Shown piece by piece: positions 12,913-20,738 of a stretch of 22,417 bases of DNA. Every line of letters starts with the position of its first letter. Position 1 is the stretch's first letter. A program made the position numbers and the translations under genes. The DNA is from CALGFI01 sp036374435 (lineage in GTDB: Bacteria; Actinomycetota; UBA4738; HRBIN12), in contig DASUTU010000054.1 of the NCBI GenBank assembly GCA_036374435.1, forward strand, positions 1-22,417, read 5' to 3'. The notes under the pieces are model-generated. The model ran no database searches, was not told the origin of the DNA, and saw only the letters and a list, made by a program, of their open reading frames with translations.

Positions 12913-13580
12913 CGGCGCGCCCCGAGCAGGCAGGCGGCGCTCGCCGCCACGATCGGCACGCCGGCGGGAGCCACCGGCGTGAGGACGAGCGCGATGGCGC
13001 CGCCGAGCAGGGCCGCCTGGACGGTGCGCCGTCCGCGGAGCTGGGGCACCAGCAGCGCCAGGAACAACGCCGGGAACGCCGCGTCGAGGCCCAGCACCGC
13101 GGGGTCGCCGATGCCTTCGCCGCCGACGGCGCCGATCGCCGTCCCGAGGACCCAGGACACGTACAGCACCAGGCCGGCCCCGACCAGCACGCGAGGGTCG
13201 AATCGCCCATCACCTTCGGCCGCGACGGCCCACGACTCGTCGACCACGAGCTGGGAACGCAGGAGCCGGGACGGAGGCGCGCCCGCCAGGTACGGCGCGA
13301 CCGAGACGCCGATGGGGCCGTACCGCGCGTTCAACAGGAGGGCCGCCGCGACGGCGGCGGCGACTGTCCCACCCTCGGTCAGGACCGAGATCGCCGCGAA
13401 CTGCGCGGAGCCGGCGAACGTCGTCGCCGACATCACGATCGGCGACAGGGAACCGAAGCCCGCGGTGCGGGCCAGCACCCCGAACGAGATGCCGAACCCG
13501 GCCACGGCGACGGCGAGCGGCGCCACGGCCCGGGCGCCGTGGCGATATCCCTTCGTCTCGATGACGACCTCCGAGCTCAC
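12909..13580 (-). CDS. azlC: AzlC-family branched-chain amino acid exporter, large subunit
   Basis: An inner-membrane permease of 223 residues. Recognisable AzlC features are the N-terminal APLAVAVAGFGISFGVLARTAG segment, FAGSAQFAAISVL, LLLNARYGPIGVSVAPYL, and the DESWAVAAEG loop followed by more membrane helices. The GTG at 13580 was chosen because it forms a GTGA overlap with the stop of the preceding small gene. The longer open frame to 14000 runs through the regulator region and has no family similarity. It likely exports branched-chain or related hydrophobic amino acids with AzlD; the substrate here is inferred. Confidence 0.88.
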   Translation of the reverse strand: MSSEVVIETKGYRHGARAVAPLAVAVAGFGISFGVLARTAGFGSLSPIVMSATTFAGSAQFAAISVLTEGGTVAAAVAAALLLNARYGPIGVSVAPYLAGAPPSRLLRSQLVVDESWAVAAEGDGRFDPRVLVGAGLVLYVSWVLGTAIGAVGGEGIGDPAVLGLDAAFPALFLALLVPQLRGRRTVQAALLGGAIALVLTPVAPAGVPIVAASAACLLGARR

Positions 13581-13807
13581 GGGCCCTCGACGCGCGTCCA
13601 GTCGCCCCGCGCCCTCGAGTCGACGCCCGCGGTCGCGGCGGCCACGGCGAACAGGGCCAGGGCCGACGTGGCCGCGAGCCAGGCCCACCCCGCCACCCAG
13701 CCCAGCAGGGTAGCGGCGGCGAGCGCGGACGTGCCCAGTCCGGCGCGGGTCATCGGCGGAGCCGCGCTCCATCGCCTCGCGACGCCGTTGATCATCGTCG
13801 GTCCCAT
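13577..13807 (-). CDS. Small membrane protein coupled to azlC
   Basis: A 76-residue protein. The central part (about 23-60, LGTSALAAATLLGWVAGWAWLAATSALALFAVAAATAGV) forms two adjacent transmembrane helices, flanked by a basic N terminus and an acidic-basic tail. The layout loosely recalls DUF2892/YgaP-type small membrane proteins, but I do not recognise it firmly. ATG 13807 was chosen because GGGAGGG lies 5 bases upstream; an upstream ATG at 13846 lacks this. The TGA stop overlaps the azlC GTG (GTGA), so it is the first gene of an operon with azlC and azlD. It may be an accessory subunit. Confidence 0.65.
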   Translation of the reverse strand: MGPTMINGVARRWSAAPPMTRAGLGTSALAAATLLGWVAGWAWLAATSALALFAVAAATAGVDSRARGDWTRVEGP

Positions 13808-13842
13808 CGCACCCTCCCTTCGGCCGGTCCTTGCCACCCGGG

Positions 13843-13867
13843 CCAATGACCAATCTCCCGACCAATC
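13843..13867. promoter_or_regulatory. Direct CCAAT repeats upstream of the MocR-type regulator, candidate operator
   Basis: CCAAT occurs at 13843-13847, 13850-13854 and 13862-13866. The last two extend to CCAATC and are spaced 12 bases start to start. They lie just upstream of the predicted -35 of the regulator and 36 or more bases before the divergent small membrane gene. MocR regulators are known to bind direct repeats, so this is a good candidate site. Function is inferred. Confidence 0.5.
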
Positions 13868-13871
13868 CCCC

Positions 13872-13900
13872 TTGTGCCGCGCGCGTCCCGTGGGGATAAT
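13872..13900 (+). promoter_or_regulatory. Sigma70-like promoter of the MocR-type regulator (TTGTGC-N17-GATAAT)
   Basis: TTGTGC (13872-13877) and GATAAT (13895-13900) are separated by exactly 17 bases, predicting a start near 13907 and a leader of about 47 bases. It is the best -35/-10 pair seen in the window. Confidence 0.55.
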
Positions 13901-13928
13901 GCGGAGCGCAGGCAGTCCACTTCCACGG

Positions 13929-13946
13929 CCAATCGAGCCAGATTGG
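13929..13946. promoter_or_regulatory. Inverted repeat CCAATC-N6-GATTGG, candidate autoregulatory operator
   Basis: A perfect 6-base inverted repeat that reuses the CCAATC box of 13850-13867. It lies between the predicted transcription start and the ATG at 13954, where binding would block the regulator's own transcription. Confidence 0.5.
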
Positions 13947-13953
13947 ATCGCAG

Positions 13954-15456
13954 ATGGCGACCTCCGCCACCAGGCAGGAAGACCCCGGCCCTCGGATCAC
14001 CGGACCGAGGCTGGCCGGGTGGACGAGCGCGAGCTCCGGACCGCTCTATCGGCGGCTGGCCGAGGCCATCCGGGCGGCGATCCGGCGGGGCGAGCTGACG
14101 AGCGGGTCCCGCCTTCCCACGGAACGAGCGCTCGCCGCCGAGCTGTCCGTCAGCCGCAGCACGGTCGTGGCGGCCTACGACCTGCTTCGCGGCGAGGGGT
14201 GGCTGGAGAGCCGGCAGGGCAGCGGCACGTGGGTTCGGCGCCGGGCCTCGGTGGTCCGGTTCGGCGAGGATCGTCCGGGGTTCCTGGGCCGGTCCACCAT
14301 GACCTTCCGGGCGTTGATCGAGGGCCCCGGCGACGCGGTCGAGTTCACCTGCGCCGCCCTGCCCGCCGGGGACCTGTTCGACCGCCCGGCGGTGGCGAGC
14401 GCGTTCGAGGATCTGTCCGCGTTCGCGAAGACGGCGATCGGCTACGAGGCGGCCGGACATCTCCCGCTCCGGCACGCCATCGCCCACCACCTCACGCGCC
14501 GATGGGGCCTTCCGACCTCGGGCGAGGAGGTGATCGTCACCACGGGGGCGCAGCAGGCCATCGGGCTGGCCGCCGCGCTGTACGCCCGGCCGGGCGACGT
14601 CGTGGCGGTGGAGGATCCCACGTACCTCACGGCGATCGACGTGTTCACGGCCGCCGGCGTCCGGTTGCTGCCGATCCCGATCGGCGTGCAGGGGCTGCGA
14701 CCGGAACGGCTGCGGGACGCGTTGCTGGACGCCTCGGCGCGGTTCGCGTACGTGATGCCGACGTTCCACAACCCCACGGGCGCGGTGATGCCCGAACGGG
14801 AACGTCGAGAGGTCGCACACGTCGCAGACGAGCTGCAGATCCCCATCGTCGAGGACCTGACGGTGGCCGACCTCGCGCTGGACCAGGAGCCGCCCCCGCC
14901 GATCGGCGCGTTCCAGGCCGAGACGCCCGTGCTCACCATCGGCTCGTTGTCGAAGGTCCTGTGGGGCGGCCTGCGGATCGGATGGATCCGGGCGCCGGCG
15001 CCGGTGATCCAGCGCCTCGGGCGGATGAAGCTCGTGATGGACCACGGCTCATCCGTGGTCAGCCAGATCCTGGCCCTGCGGCTGCTCGAGGATCTCGACG
15101 CGATCCGCGAGGAGCGGTGCGAGCTCGTGCGATCGCGCCGGAGCGTGCTCGAGGAGCTGCTGCGAGCGCACCTGCCCGACTGGAGCTGGGAGCGCCCCGC
15201 CGGCGGGTTGTGCCTGTGGGTCCGGATCCCCTCGGGCGACGCGACGTCCTTCTCGCAGGTGGCGTCGCACCACGGGGTCGCCCTCGTCGCCGGGCCGATG
15301 ACCTCGGTCGACGGCCGGTTCGCCGACCGGATCCGGCTGCCCTACGTGCTCGAGCCCGACGAGATGCGCGACGGCGTGGAACGGCTCGCGGCCGCATGGG
15401 CCGACTACGAGCCGCAGATCGCGGCGCCGCCGCACGCCGTCCGGATCGTGGTGTGA
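13954..15456 (+). CDS. MocR-type (GntR HTH plus class I aminotransferase) transcriptional regulator
   Basis: A 500-residue chimeric regulator. Residues about 28-95 are a GntR winged helix (PLYRRLAEAIRAAIRRGELTSG, LPTERALAAELSVSRSTVVAAYDLL, RQGSGTWV). Residues about 130-490 are a fold-type I PLP domain with HNPTGA, VEDLTVADLALD and Lys334 in SLSKVLWGGLRIGW as the expected PLP-binding lysine. MocR proteins sense PLP or PLP-amino acid adducts. It is divergent from the azl operon with CCAATC boxes between them, so it likely controls both units. The ADL-containing motif resembles the YczR subgroup, which sits beside membrane-protein genes; that is a weak inference. No strong ribosome site precedes ATG 13954. 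Confidence 0.92.
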   Translation: MATSATRQEDPGPRITGPRLAGWTSASSGPLYRRLAEAIRAAIRRGELTSGSRLPTERALAAELSVSRSTVVAAYDLLRGEGWLESRQGSGTWVRRRASVVRFGEDRPGFLGRSTMTFRALIEGPGDAVEFTCAALPAGDLFDRPAVASAFEDLSAFAKTAIGYEAAGHLPLRHAIAHHLTRRWGLPTSGEEVIVTTGAQQAIGLAAALYARPGDVVAVEDPTYLTAIDVFTAAGVRLLPIPIGVQGLRPERLRDALLDASARFAYVMPTFHNPTGAVMPERERREVAHVADELQIPIVEDLTVADLALDQEPPPPIGAFQAETPVLTIGSLSKVLWGGLRIGWIRAPAPVIQRLGRMKLVMDHGSSVVSQILALRLLEDLDAIREERCELVRSRRSVLEELLRAHLPDWSWERPAGGLCLWVRIPSGDATSFSQVASHHGVALVAGPMTSVDGRFADRIRLPYVLEPDEMRDGVERLAAAWADYEPQIAAPPHAVRIVV

Positions 15457-15470
15457 TCCGGGGAGCGAGC

Positions 15471-16328
15471 GTGGTGGACGTCCCGTTCCGGATCGTGGAC
15501 GTGTTCACGCCCCGGCCCCTCGCCGGCAACCAGCTCTGCGTGGTGCCCGAGCCCGTTTCCTTCGACGAGGAACGGATGCAGGCCGTCGCGAACGAGATCG
15601 GGTTCTCCGAGACCACGTTCGTGACCGAGGCCGGCGGGGACCGGTACGCCATGCGCATCTTCACGCCCGACGACGAGATCCCCTTCGCCGGCCATCCCAC
15701 CGTGGGGACGGCGTTCGTGCTCGTGTCGGAGGGCCGGGTGCGGTCTCCGGCGACGCAGGTCGTGGCGGCGGGCGAGATTCCCGTGGAGGTGGACGTCGCT
15801 GCGGGGACCGCCTGGATGACGCAGCTGCCGCCCCGGTTCGGGCCCGAGTTCGAGGACCGCGAGCTGGTGGCACGCGCGGCCGGGCTGGAGCCGGACGACC
15901 TGCACCCCGAGCTGCCGATGCAGGTCGTCTCGACCGGGCTGCCGCCGCTCCTGGTTCCGGTCCGAGATCTCGCCGCGCTCCGCCGGGCCCGGGTGGACCA
16001 ACCGCTCGTGGCCCGGGCCTGTGAACGGTCCGGAGGCGAGGAGCTCTACCTCTTCGCCGTGCACGACGGCGGAGTGACCGCTCGGTTCTTCGGGCCGACC
16101 CCGGGGATCGTCGAGGATCCCGCCACCGGCTCCGCTGCCGGACCGCTCGCCGCGTACCTGGCCGAACGTGGGATCGGCGGGCTGCCGGGCTCGGCGATGA
16201 TCCATCAGGGGGAACAGGTGGGCCGGCCCAGCGAGCTGCACGTCGAGGTGGCTCGGACCGGCGGCACCTGGCGCGTCCGGGTCGGCGGCGGCGTCCACGT
16301 GGTGGGCGAGGGGACGTTCCACCTGTAG
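15471..16328 (+). CDS. PhzF-family isomerase/epimerase
   Basis: A 285-residue member of the PhzF/diaminopimelate-epimerase-fold family, which catalyses proton shifts on small acids. Signatures are FTPRPLAGNQLCVV, GFSETTFV with the catalytic Glu47, FAGHPTVGTAF (His75) and the second-lobe EDPATGSAAGPLAAYL. No phenazine genes lie nearby, so the substrate is unknown. GTG 15471 was chosen because CGGGGAG lies 5 bases upstream; GTG 15453, overlapping the regulator stop, is an alternative. The 14-base gap implies co-transcription with the MocR-type regulator, so a link to PLP or amino acid chemistry is plausible. Confidence 0.9.
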   Translation: MVDVPFRIVDVFTPRPLAGNQLCVVPEPVSFDEERMQAVANEIGFSETTFVTEAGGDRYAMRIFTPDDEIPFAGHPTVGTAFVLVSEGRVRSPATQVVAAGEIPVEVDVAAGTAWMTQLPPRFGPEFEDRELVARAAGLEPDDLHPELPMQVVSTGLPPLLVPVRDLAALRRARVDQPLVARACERSGGEELYLFAVHDGGVTARFFGPTPGIVEDPATGSAAGPLAAYLAERGIGGLPGSAMIHQGEQVGRPSELHVEVARTGGTWRVRVGGGVHVVGEGTFHL

Positions 16329-16360
16329 CGGGCGGCGCGCCGGCCGCGGAGCGCGTCGGC

Positions 16361-16390
16361 CTGACGGAACGAACGAGCGCGAGATACTGT
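16361..16390 (+). promoter_or_regulatory. Probable promoter of the ccmEFGHI operon (CTGACG-N18-TACTGT)
   Basis: CTGACG (16361-16366) and TACTGT (16385-16390) are 18 bases apart; an alternative GATACT at 16383-16388 gives 16. The -10 ends 6 bases before the GTG start of ccmE, which has no ribosome site. The mRNA may therefore begin at or next to the start codon (leaderless). Confidence 0.5.
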
Positions 16391-16396
16391 CGAGCC

Positions 16397-16804
16397 GTGC
16401 GCGTTCGCGTCGTGGTCCTCCTCGTGCTCATCGTCGGAAGCCTGGCCTGGGTCGGCACGAACGCGTTGTCGCGGAACCTCGTGTATTACCTGACGCCGAC
16501 CGAGCTGCTCGAGCAACAGCCCCCGCCCGGCGAACGGCTCCGGCTCGGCGGGCGGGTGGTGCCGGGCTCGATCCTCGACCTGCAGGAGGGCGTGGACTTC
16601 GTCCTGACCGACGGAACGACGCGGATGACGGTGGTGCACCGCGGCTCGACCCCGGCGCTGTTCCGCACGGGCACCGGGGTGGTGCTCGAAGGCACCTACG
16701 GCCCCGACGGGGCCTTCCACTCCGACACGATGCTCGCGAAACACGCCGAGGACTACCGCCCGCCGGCGCCCGGCAACACGCCGTCGCCGGCGCCGGTGGG
16801 GTGA
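16397..16804 (+). CDS. ccmE: Cytochrome c maturation heme chaperone CcmE
   Basis: A membrane-anchored heme chaperone facing outward that receives heme from CcmC/D and passes it to CcmF. It has 135 residues: an N-terminal anchor (2-22, VRVVVLLVLIVGSLAWVG), an OB-fold beta domain (LRLGGRVVPGSI, FVLTDGTTRMTVVHRG, VVLEGTYGPDGAF) and the heme-binding His116 with Tyr120 in MLAKHAEDYRPP, the family HxxxY motif. The GTG start at 16397 sits 6 bases from a -10-like element. It is the first gene of the ccmEFGHI run, with 1 base between its stop and ccmF. Confidence 0.95.
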   Translation: MRVRVVVLLVLIVGSLAWVGTNALSRNLVYYLTPTELLEQQPPPGERLRLGGRVVPGSILDLQEGVDFVLTDGTTRMTVVHRGSTPALFRTGTGVVLEGTYGPDGAFHSDTMLAKHAEDYRPPAPGNTPSPAPVG

Positions 16805-16805
16805 C

Positions 16806-18824
16806 GTGAGCGCGTTCGTCGGCACGGCGGCGCTCGCGATCGCCCTCGGCCTGACCGTCTACGGCGTGGTGGCGTCGGTCGCCGGCGCCCGATCCCGCAA
16901 CGCCGCGATGGTCGAGAGCGCCAGGACCACCGCCTACTCCGTCTTCGCCCTCGCGGCGGCGGCCAACGCCGCGATGTTCGCCGCCCTCCTTTCCGATGAC
17001 TTCAGCGTCCGGTACGTGGCCGAGAACTCCAGCGTCGCCACGCCGACGTTCTTCAAGGTGCTCGCCCTGTGGTCGGCCGACGAGGGATCCCTGTTGTTGT
17101 GGAACCTGGTGCTGACGGGCTTCCTGGCCGCGGTGGCCTTCACCTTCCGGGCGCGGCGGCCGGAGACGTTCCCGTGGGCGATGGCCGCGATGTACGCGGT
17201 CGCGGCCTTCTACCTCCTGTTGGTCCTGGGCCCGACGACGCCGTTCGCCACGCTGGATCCGGTGCCGGTGGACGGGCGCGGTCCGCTCCCGCTCCTGCAG
17301 AACCATCCGTTGATGGCCGCCCACCCGCCGTTCCTGTATCTCGGGTTCATCGGGTTCACCGTCCCGTTCGGCTTCGCCGTGGCCGCCCTCGCCACCGGGC
17401 GGCTCGGCGACGACTGGATGCGGATCACCCGACGCTGGACCCTCCTCGCCTGGGTGTTCCTGACGGTGGGGCTGCTGCTCGGGGCGTTGTGGTCGTACGG
17501 CGTGTTGGGGTGGGGCGGGTACTGGGCCTGGGACCCGGTGGAGAACGTCGCGTTGCTCCCGTGGCTCACCGCCACGGCGTTCGTGCACTCGGTGATCGTC
17601 CAGGAGCGGCGCGGGATGTTGAAGGTCTGGAACCTCGCGCTCGTGGTCGCCACGTTCGCGTTGACCGTGCTCGCCACGTTCCTGACGCGCGGCAGCATCC
17701 TCGCCTCTGTCCACACGTTCGCGCAGTCCATCGTGGGTCCGATGTACCTGGGGTTCCTCGCGCTGGTCCTGGTCGTCGGGTTCGGCCTGATCGCCTGGCG
17801 GCGGGACGCGCTGCGGCCCGAAGCTCGGGTCGACACGCCGCTGTCGCGCGAGGCCGCGTTCCTGGGCAACAACGTGCTCCTGGTCGTGGTGACGTTGATC
17901 GTGTTGGTGGGCACCATCTACCCCCTCCTCGCCGAGGCCCTGACGAGCGACCGCGTGTCGGTGGGGGCTCCCTACTTCAACCGGAACACCGCTCCGGTCG
18001 TTCTCTTGCTCCTGTTCCTGATGGGGATCGGGCCGCTGCTCCCGTGGCGGGCCGCGTCGGCGGCGTCGCTGGTTCGACGGCTCCAGGGACCGGCGTGGAC
18101 GGCCGCCGGCGCGGCGGTGCTCGTGGCCGTCGGGGGCGGCGGGCCCACGGCGATCGTCGTGTTCTCGCTGGCGGCGTTCGCGGCCGCGGCGACGACCGCC
18201 GAGATGATCCGCGGGGTGCGCGCTCAGCGACGGGCCGGCGCGTCCTCGTGGCGAGTCGCCGCCGCCGGCGCGGTGCGGCGCAACGCCCGGCTGTACGGCG
18301 GGATGGTCGCGCACCTGGGCGTGGTGGTGGCCCTGGTGGGCGTCTCGTGGGCCGCGTTCGCGGACCGATCGGGCGAGCTCGGGCTGGCGACGGGGGAGCG
18401 GGGCCGCGTGGGCGCGTACGAGCTCCGGCTGGACTCGATCGAAGAGCGCCGGGAGGCCCACCGTCGGGTCATCGAGAGCCACGTGACGGTGTTCGACGCC
18501 GAGGACGGCGACGAGATCGCCCTGCTGCACCCGTCGCTGAACCTGTACCCGGCCTCCTCCGAGCCGATCGGGACCCCGTCCCTGCGCGTCGGCACGCCGT
18601 GGAACGGGTTGCGCGATCTCTACCTGTCTCTCGTGTCCGTGGAAGCGGACGGCTCGGCCGCGTCGTTCCGCTTCTACGGGAACCCGGGCATCGGGCTGTT
18701 GTGGGCCGGCGGAGTGGTCATCGCGCTCGGCGGCCTGCTGGCGGCCCTGCCGGGGCGGCGGAAGGCCGGACCATCGGCGGTCCCGGCGGTCCCCTCCGAA
18801 CGGCGGGAGGAGGTGCGGGTGTGA
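16806..18824 (+). CDS. ccmF: Heme lyase subunit CcmF
   Basis: A polytopic membrane protein that ligates heme to apocytochrome c on the outer face. It has 672 residues, the normal length. The tryptophan-rich heme-handling motif is GWGGYWAWDPVENVALLPWL. Flanking conserved segments are HPPFLYLGFIGFTVPF, LKVWNLALVVATFALTVLATFLTRGSI and a large C-terminal outer loop (about 520-630) before the last helix. More than ten hydrophobic helices are visible. GTG start one base after ccmE; its TGA overlaps the ccmG GTG. Confidence 0.95.
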   Translation: MSAFVGTAALAIALGLTVYGVVASVAGARSRNAAMVESARTTAYSVFALAAAANAAMFAALLSDDFSVRYVAENSSVATPTFFKVLALWSADEGSLLLWNLVLTGFLAAVAFTFRARRPETFPWAMAAMYAVAAFYLLLVLGPTTPFATLDPVPVDGRGPLPLLQNHPLMAAHPPFLYLGFIGFTVPFGFAVAALATGRLGDDWMRITRRWTLLAWVFLTVGLLLGALWSYGVLGWGGYWAWDPVENVALLPWLTATAFVHSVIVQERRGMLKVWNLALVVATFALTVLATFLTRGSILASVHTFAQSIVGPMYLGFLALVLVVGFGLIAWRRDALRPEARVDTPLSREAAFLGNNVLLVVVTLIVLVGTIYPLLAEALTSDRVSVGAPYFNRNTAPVVLLLLFLMGIGPLLPWRAASAASLVRRLQGPAWTAAGAAVLVAVGGGGPTAIVVFSLAAFAAAATTAEMIRGVRAQRRAGASSWRVAAAGAVRRNARLYGGMVAHLGVVVALVGVSWAAFADRSGELGLATGERGRVGAYELRLDSIEERREAHRRVIESHVTVFDAEDGDEIALLHPSLNLYPASSEPIGTPSLRVGTPWNGLRDLYLSLVSVEADGSAASFRFYGNPGIGLLWAGGVVIALGGLLAALPGRRKAGPSAVPAVPSERREEVRV

Positions 18825-19414
18825 GCGACGAGCTCGGGGAGGAGCGCGGCACGGCCGGCGCCCCGAACCCCTACTCGCGGCGGGCCGTCGCGCTCGCCGT
18901 GGTGCTCGTCCCGGTGCTGGCGTTCACGCTGCTGCTGGCCTCGGGTCTGGGGCGCGATCCGAGCGAACGCCCGGACCCGGTGGCGGCGACGCCCGCGCCG
19001 GCGTTCTCGCTGCCGAAGCTCGGCGGAGGCGAGCGGATCACGTCGGCGTCGATGCGGGGACAGGTCGTGGTGGTCAACTTCTGGGCCTCGTGGTGCATCC
19101 CCTGCCGCCAGGAGCACCCGGCCCTCCTGCGCGCCTGGGAGCGCTACCGCGAGCGTGGGGTGGTGTTCGTCGGCGTGAACTTCGAGGACACCGAGGAGGC
19201 CGCGCTCGCCTACGCGGAGGAGCAGGGCGGCGACTGGCCGCTCGTCACCGACCCGGGGTCGCGGACCGCGATCGACTTCGGCGTCTTCGGCGTCCCCGAG
19301 ACGTTCGTCGTCGCGCCGGACGGCACGATCGTGGCCAAGGAGATCGGCGCGGTGAGCTACGAGTGGCTGATCACCGAGATCGACTCGGCGCTGCGACGGG
19401 GTGGGTCGGCGTGA
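18821..19414 (+). CDS. ccmG: Thiol:disulfide oxidoreductase CcmG (DsbE/ResA-type)
   Basis: A 197-residue membrane-anchored thioredoxin that reduces apocytochrome c cysteines before heme attachment. An N-terminal anchor (about 22-43, AVALAVVLVPVLAFTLLLASG) precedes a TlpA-like domain with the active site WASWCIPC (Cys92, Cys95) and the cis-Pro segment FGVFGVPETFVVAPDG. The start is fixed by the GTGA overlap with ccmF (18821-18824), and it overlaps ccmH the same way. The GVFGVPETFVV region is characteristic of CcmG rather than general thioredoxins. Confidence 0.93.
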   Translation: MSDELGEERGTAGAPNPYSRRAVALAVVLVPVLAFTLLLASGLGRDPSERPDPVAATPAPAFSLPKLGGGERITSASMRGQVVVVNFWASWCIPCRQEHPALLRAWERYRERGVVFVGVNFEDTEEAALAYAEEQGGDWPLVTDPGSRTAIDFGVFGVPETFVVAPDGTIVAKEIGAVSYEWLITEIDSALRRGGSA

Positions 19415-19884
19415 AGGTGCGGGTGATGCTGCTCGCCGCTGCGGTCGCGGTCGTGGCCATCGCGGTAGTGGTGGTCGCGCCGGGTGATCCGGCGCCGACG
19501 ACGATCCGGGATCGGGCCGCGGCCGTCGCGTCCGGGCTGCGTTGCCCCGTCTGCGCCAACCTGTCGGTGGCCGACTCGCCCTCCGCGCTCGCCGGCGAGA
19601 TGCGCCGCGAGATCGAACGCCGCCTCCGCGCCGGCCAGACCGACGAGGCGGTCCGCGCCTACTTCGTGGACCGGTACGGGCGGTGGGTGTTGTTGGTGCC
19701 CGAGGGATCGGGGCTCAACCTTCTGCCCCTGTTGTTCCCGCTTGCCGCGCTGGCCGTCGGCGGGGTGTCCTGGTGGGCGCTGGTGCGCCGGCGCCGCCCC
19801 ACCACGACCTCGGAGCCCTCGACGAGGCTCACCGAGGCCGACCGGGCCCGCCTGGACCGCGAGCTCGAAGGGAACCGGCGGTGA
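19411..19884 (+). CDS. ccmH: Cytochrome c maturation protein CcmH (CycL-type)
   Basis: An apocytochrome thiol-reductase component working with CcmG. It has 157 residues: a signal anchor (about 3-24), an outer domain with the signature LRCPVCANLSVADS (Cys45, Cys48), the conserved tail of that domain (FVDRYGRWVLLVP), and a second membrane helix (about 104-126) before a basic cytoplasmic tail. GTG 19411 forms a GTGA overlap with ccmG; its TGA overlaps the ccmI GTG. It corresponds to the N-terminal half of E. coli CcmH; the TPR half is the next gene. Confidence 0.94.
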   Translation: MKVRVMLLAAAVAVVAIAVVVVAPGDPAPTTIRDRAAAVASGLRCPVCANLSVADSPSALAGEMRREIERRLRAGQTDEAVRAYFVDRYGRWVLLVPEGSGLNLLPLLFPLAALAVGGVSWWALVRRRRPTTTSEPSTRLTEADRARLDRELEGNRR

Positions 19885-20738
19885 GCCCGGTGCTCGCCGT
19901 GCTCGGTGTGGCCGCCCTGGCGCTGGTCGCCGCGGCTGGCGTCGTCGCCGGGTATCGCCGGACCCCGGTCCCGCTCGAGGCGCCGCCGGATCCGCTCGAG
20001 GAGCGACGCCGGACGTTGCTGCGCTCGCTGGCCGACCTCGAGGAGGCCCGGGCCGGCGGGGCGCTCGAGGCCCCGGAGTACGAACGCCTGCGCGAGGAGA
20101 CCGAAGGGCGTCTGGCGCGCCTGCTCCGCGCCATCGACGACCGGCGGGAACGTCTCGTCGCCGACTCCCCGCGCCCCGTTCGCGCCCCGGGCCGCGTTCC
20201 CGCCTGGGCGGTCGCGACGCTGCTCCTGGCGACGGTGGGGGCGGTCACCCTGGCCGGCCTGGTCCGAAACGCGGAGCCGGCCGCGGGACCCCCGGCGTCC
20301 GCGGCCGGATCCGGCGACCCGTTCGCCTTCTTCGAGGAGCGCGTTCGCGACCATCCGAAGGACCTCGCGGCGAGGCTCGACCTGGCCCGCCGGTACCTGG
20401 ACGCCCTGCGGCTGGAGGACGCGCTCGCCCAGTACACGGTGGCGCTCGAGCTGAACCCGGCCGACGCGGAGGCCCACGCCCACGTCGGTCTGATCCTGTT
20501 CCTGACCGAGCGTCCCGAGGACGCCCTCGCCGAGGTGGACCGGGCCCTCGAGTCGGCGCCGGAGTACCCGGAGGCGCTCCTGTACCGGGGGCTGATCCTG
20601 CTGCGAGGGCTGGACCGGCCGGACGCGGCCATCACCTCGCTCGAGGCGTACCTTGAGGCGGCGCCGTTCGGGGCCGAACGCGACACGGCCGAGGAGCTCA
20701 TCGCGCAGGCCGAAGACACGCTGGCGGACGAGGGTTAA
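19881..20738 (+). CDS. ccmI: CcmI-like TPR protein of cytochrome c maturation
   Basis: An apocytochrome chaperone equivalent to the C-terminal half of E. coli CcmH. The 285 residues comprise an N-terminal helix (about 4-25), a cytoplasmic charged helix (DPLEERRRTLLRSLADLEEARAGG, about 33-95), a second helix (about 110-130) and an outer TPR domain (about 150-280) with repeats such as RLDLARRYLDALRLEDALAQYTVALELNP and AHVGLILFLTERPEDALAEVDRALE. The start is set by the GTGA overlap with ccmH. Its TAA stop (20736-20738) overlaps the stop of convergent ccmD. Confidence 0.88.
   Translation: MSPVLAVLGVAALALVAAAGVVAGYRRTPVPLEAPPDPLEERRRTLLRSLADLEEARAGGALEAPEYERLREETEGRLARLLRAIDDRRERLVADSPRPVRAPGRVPAWAVATLLLATVGAVTLAGLVRNAEPAAGPPASAAGSGDPFAFFEERVRDHPKDLAARLDLARRYLDALRLEDALAQYTVALELNPADAEAHAHVGLILFLTERPEDALAEVDRALESAPEYPEALLYRGLILLRGLDRPDAAITSLEAYLEAAPFGAERDTAEELIAQAEDTLADEG

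Noticed and set aside
13581..14000. Longer azlC start at 14000 on the minus strand
   Set aside because: The extra 140 residues overlap the small membrane gene and the regulator, have no AzlC similarity, and the GTGA junction supports GTG 13580.
13539..15470. Upstream extension of the PhzF frame to 13539
   Set aside because: It is antisense or out-of-frame to azlC and the MocR regulator. PhzF similarity begins only at about 15471.
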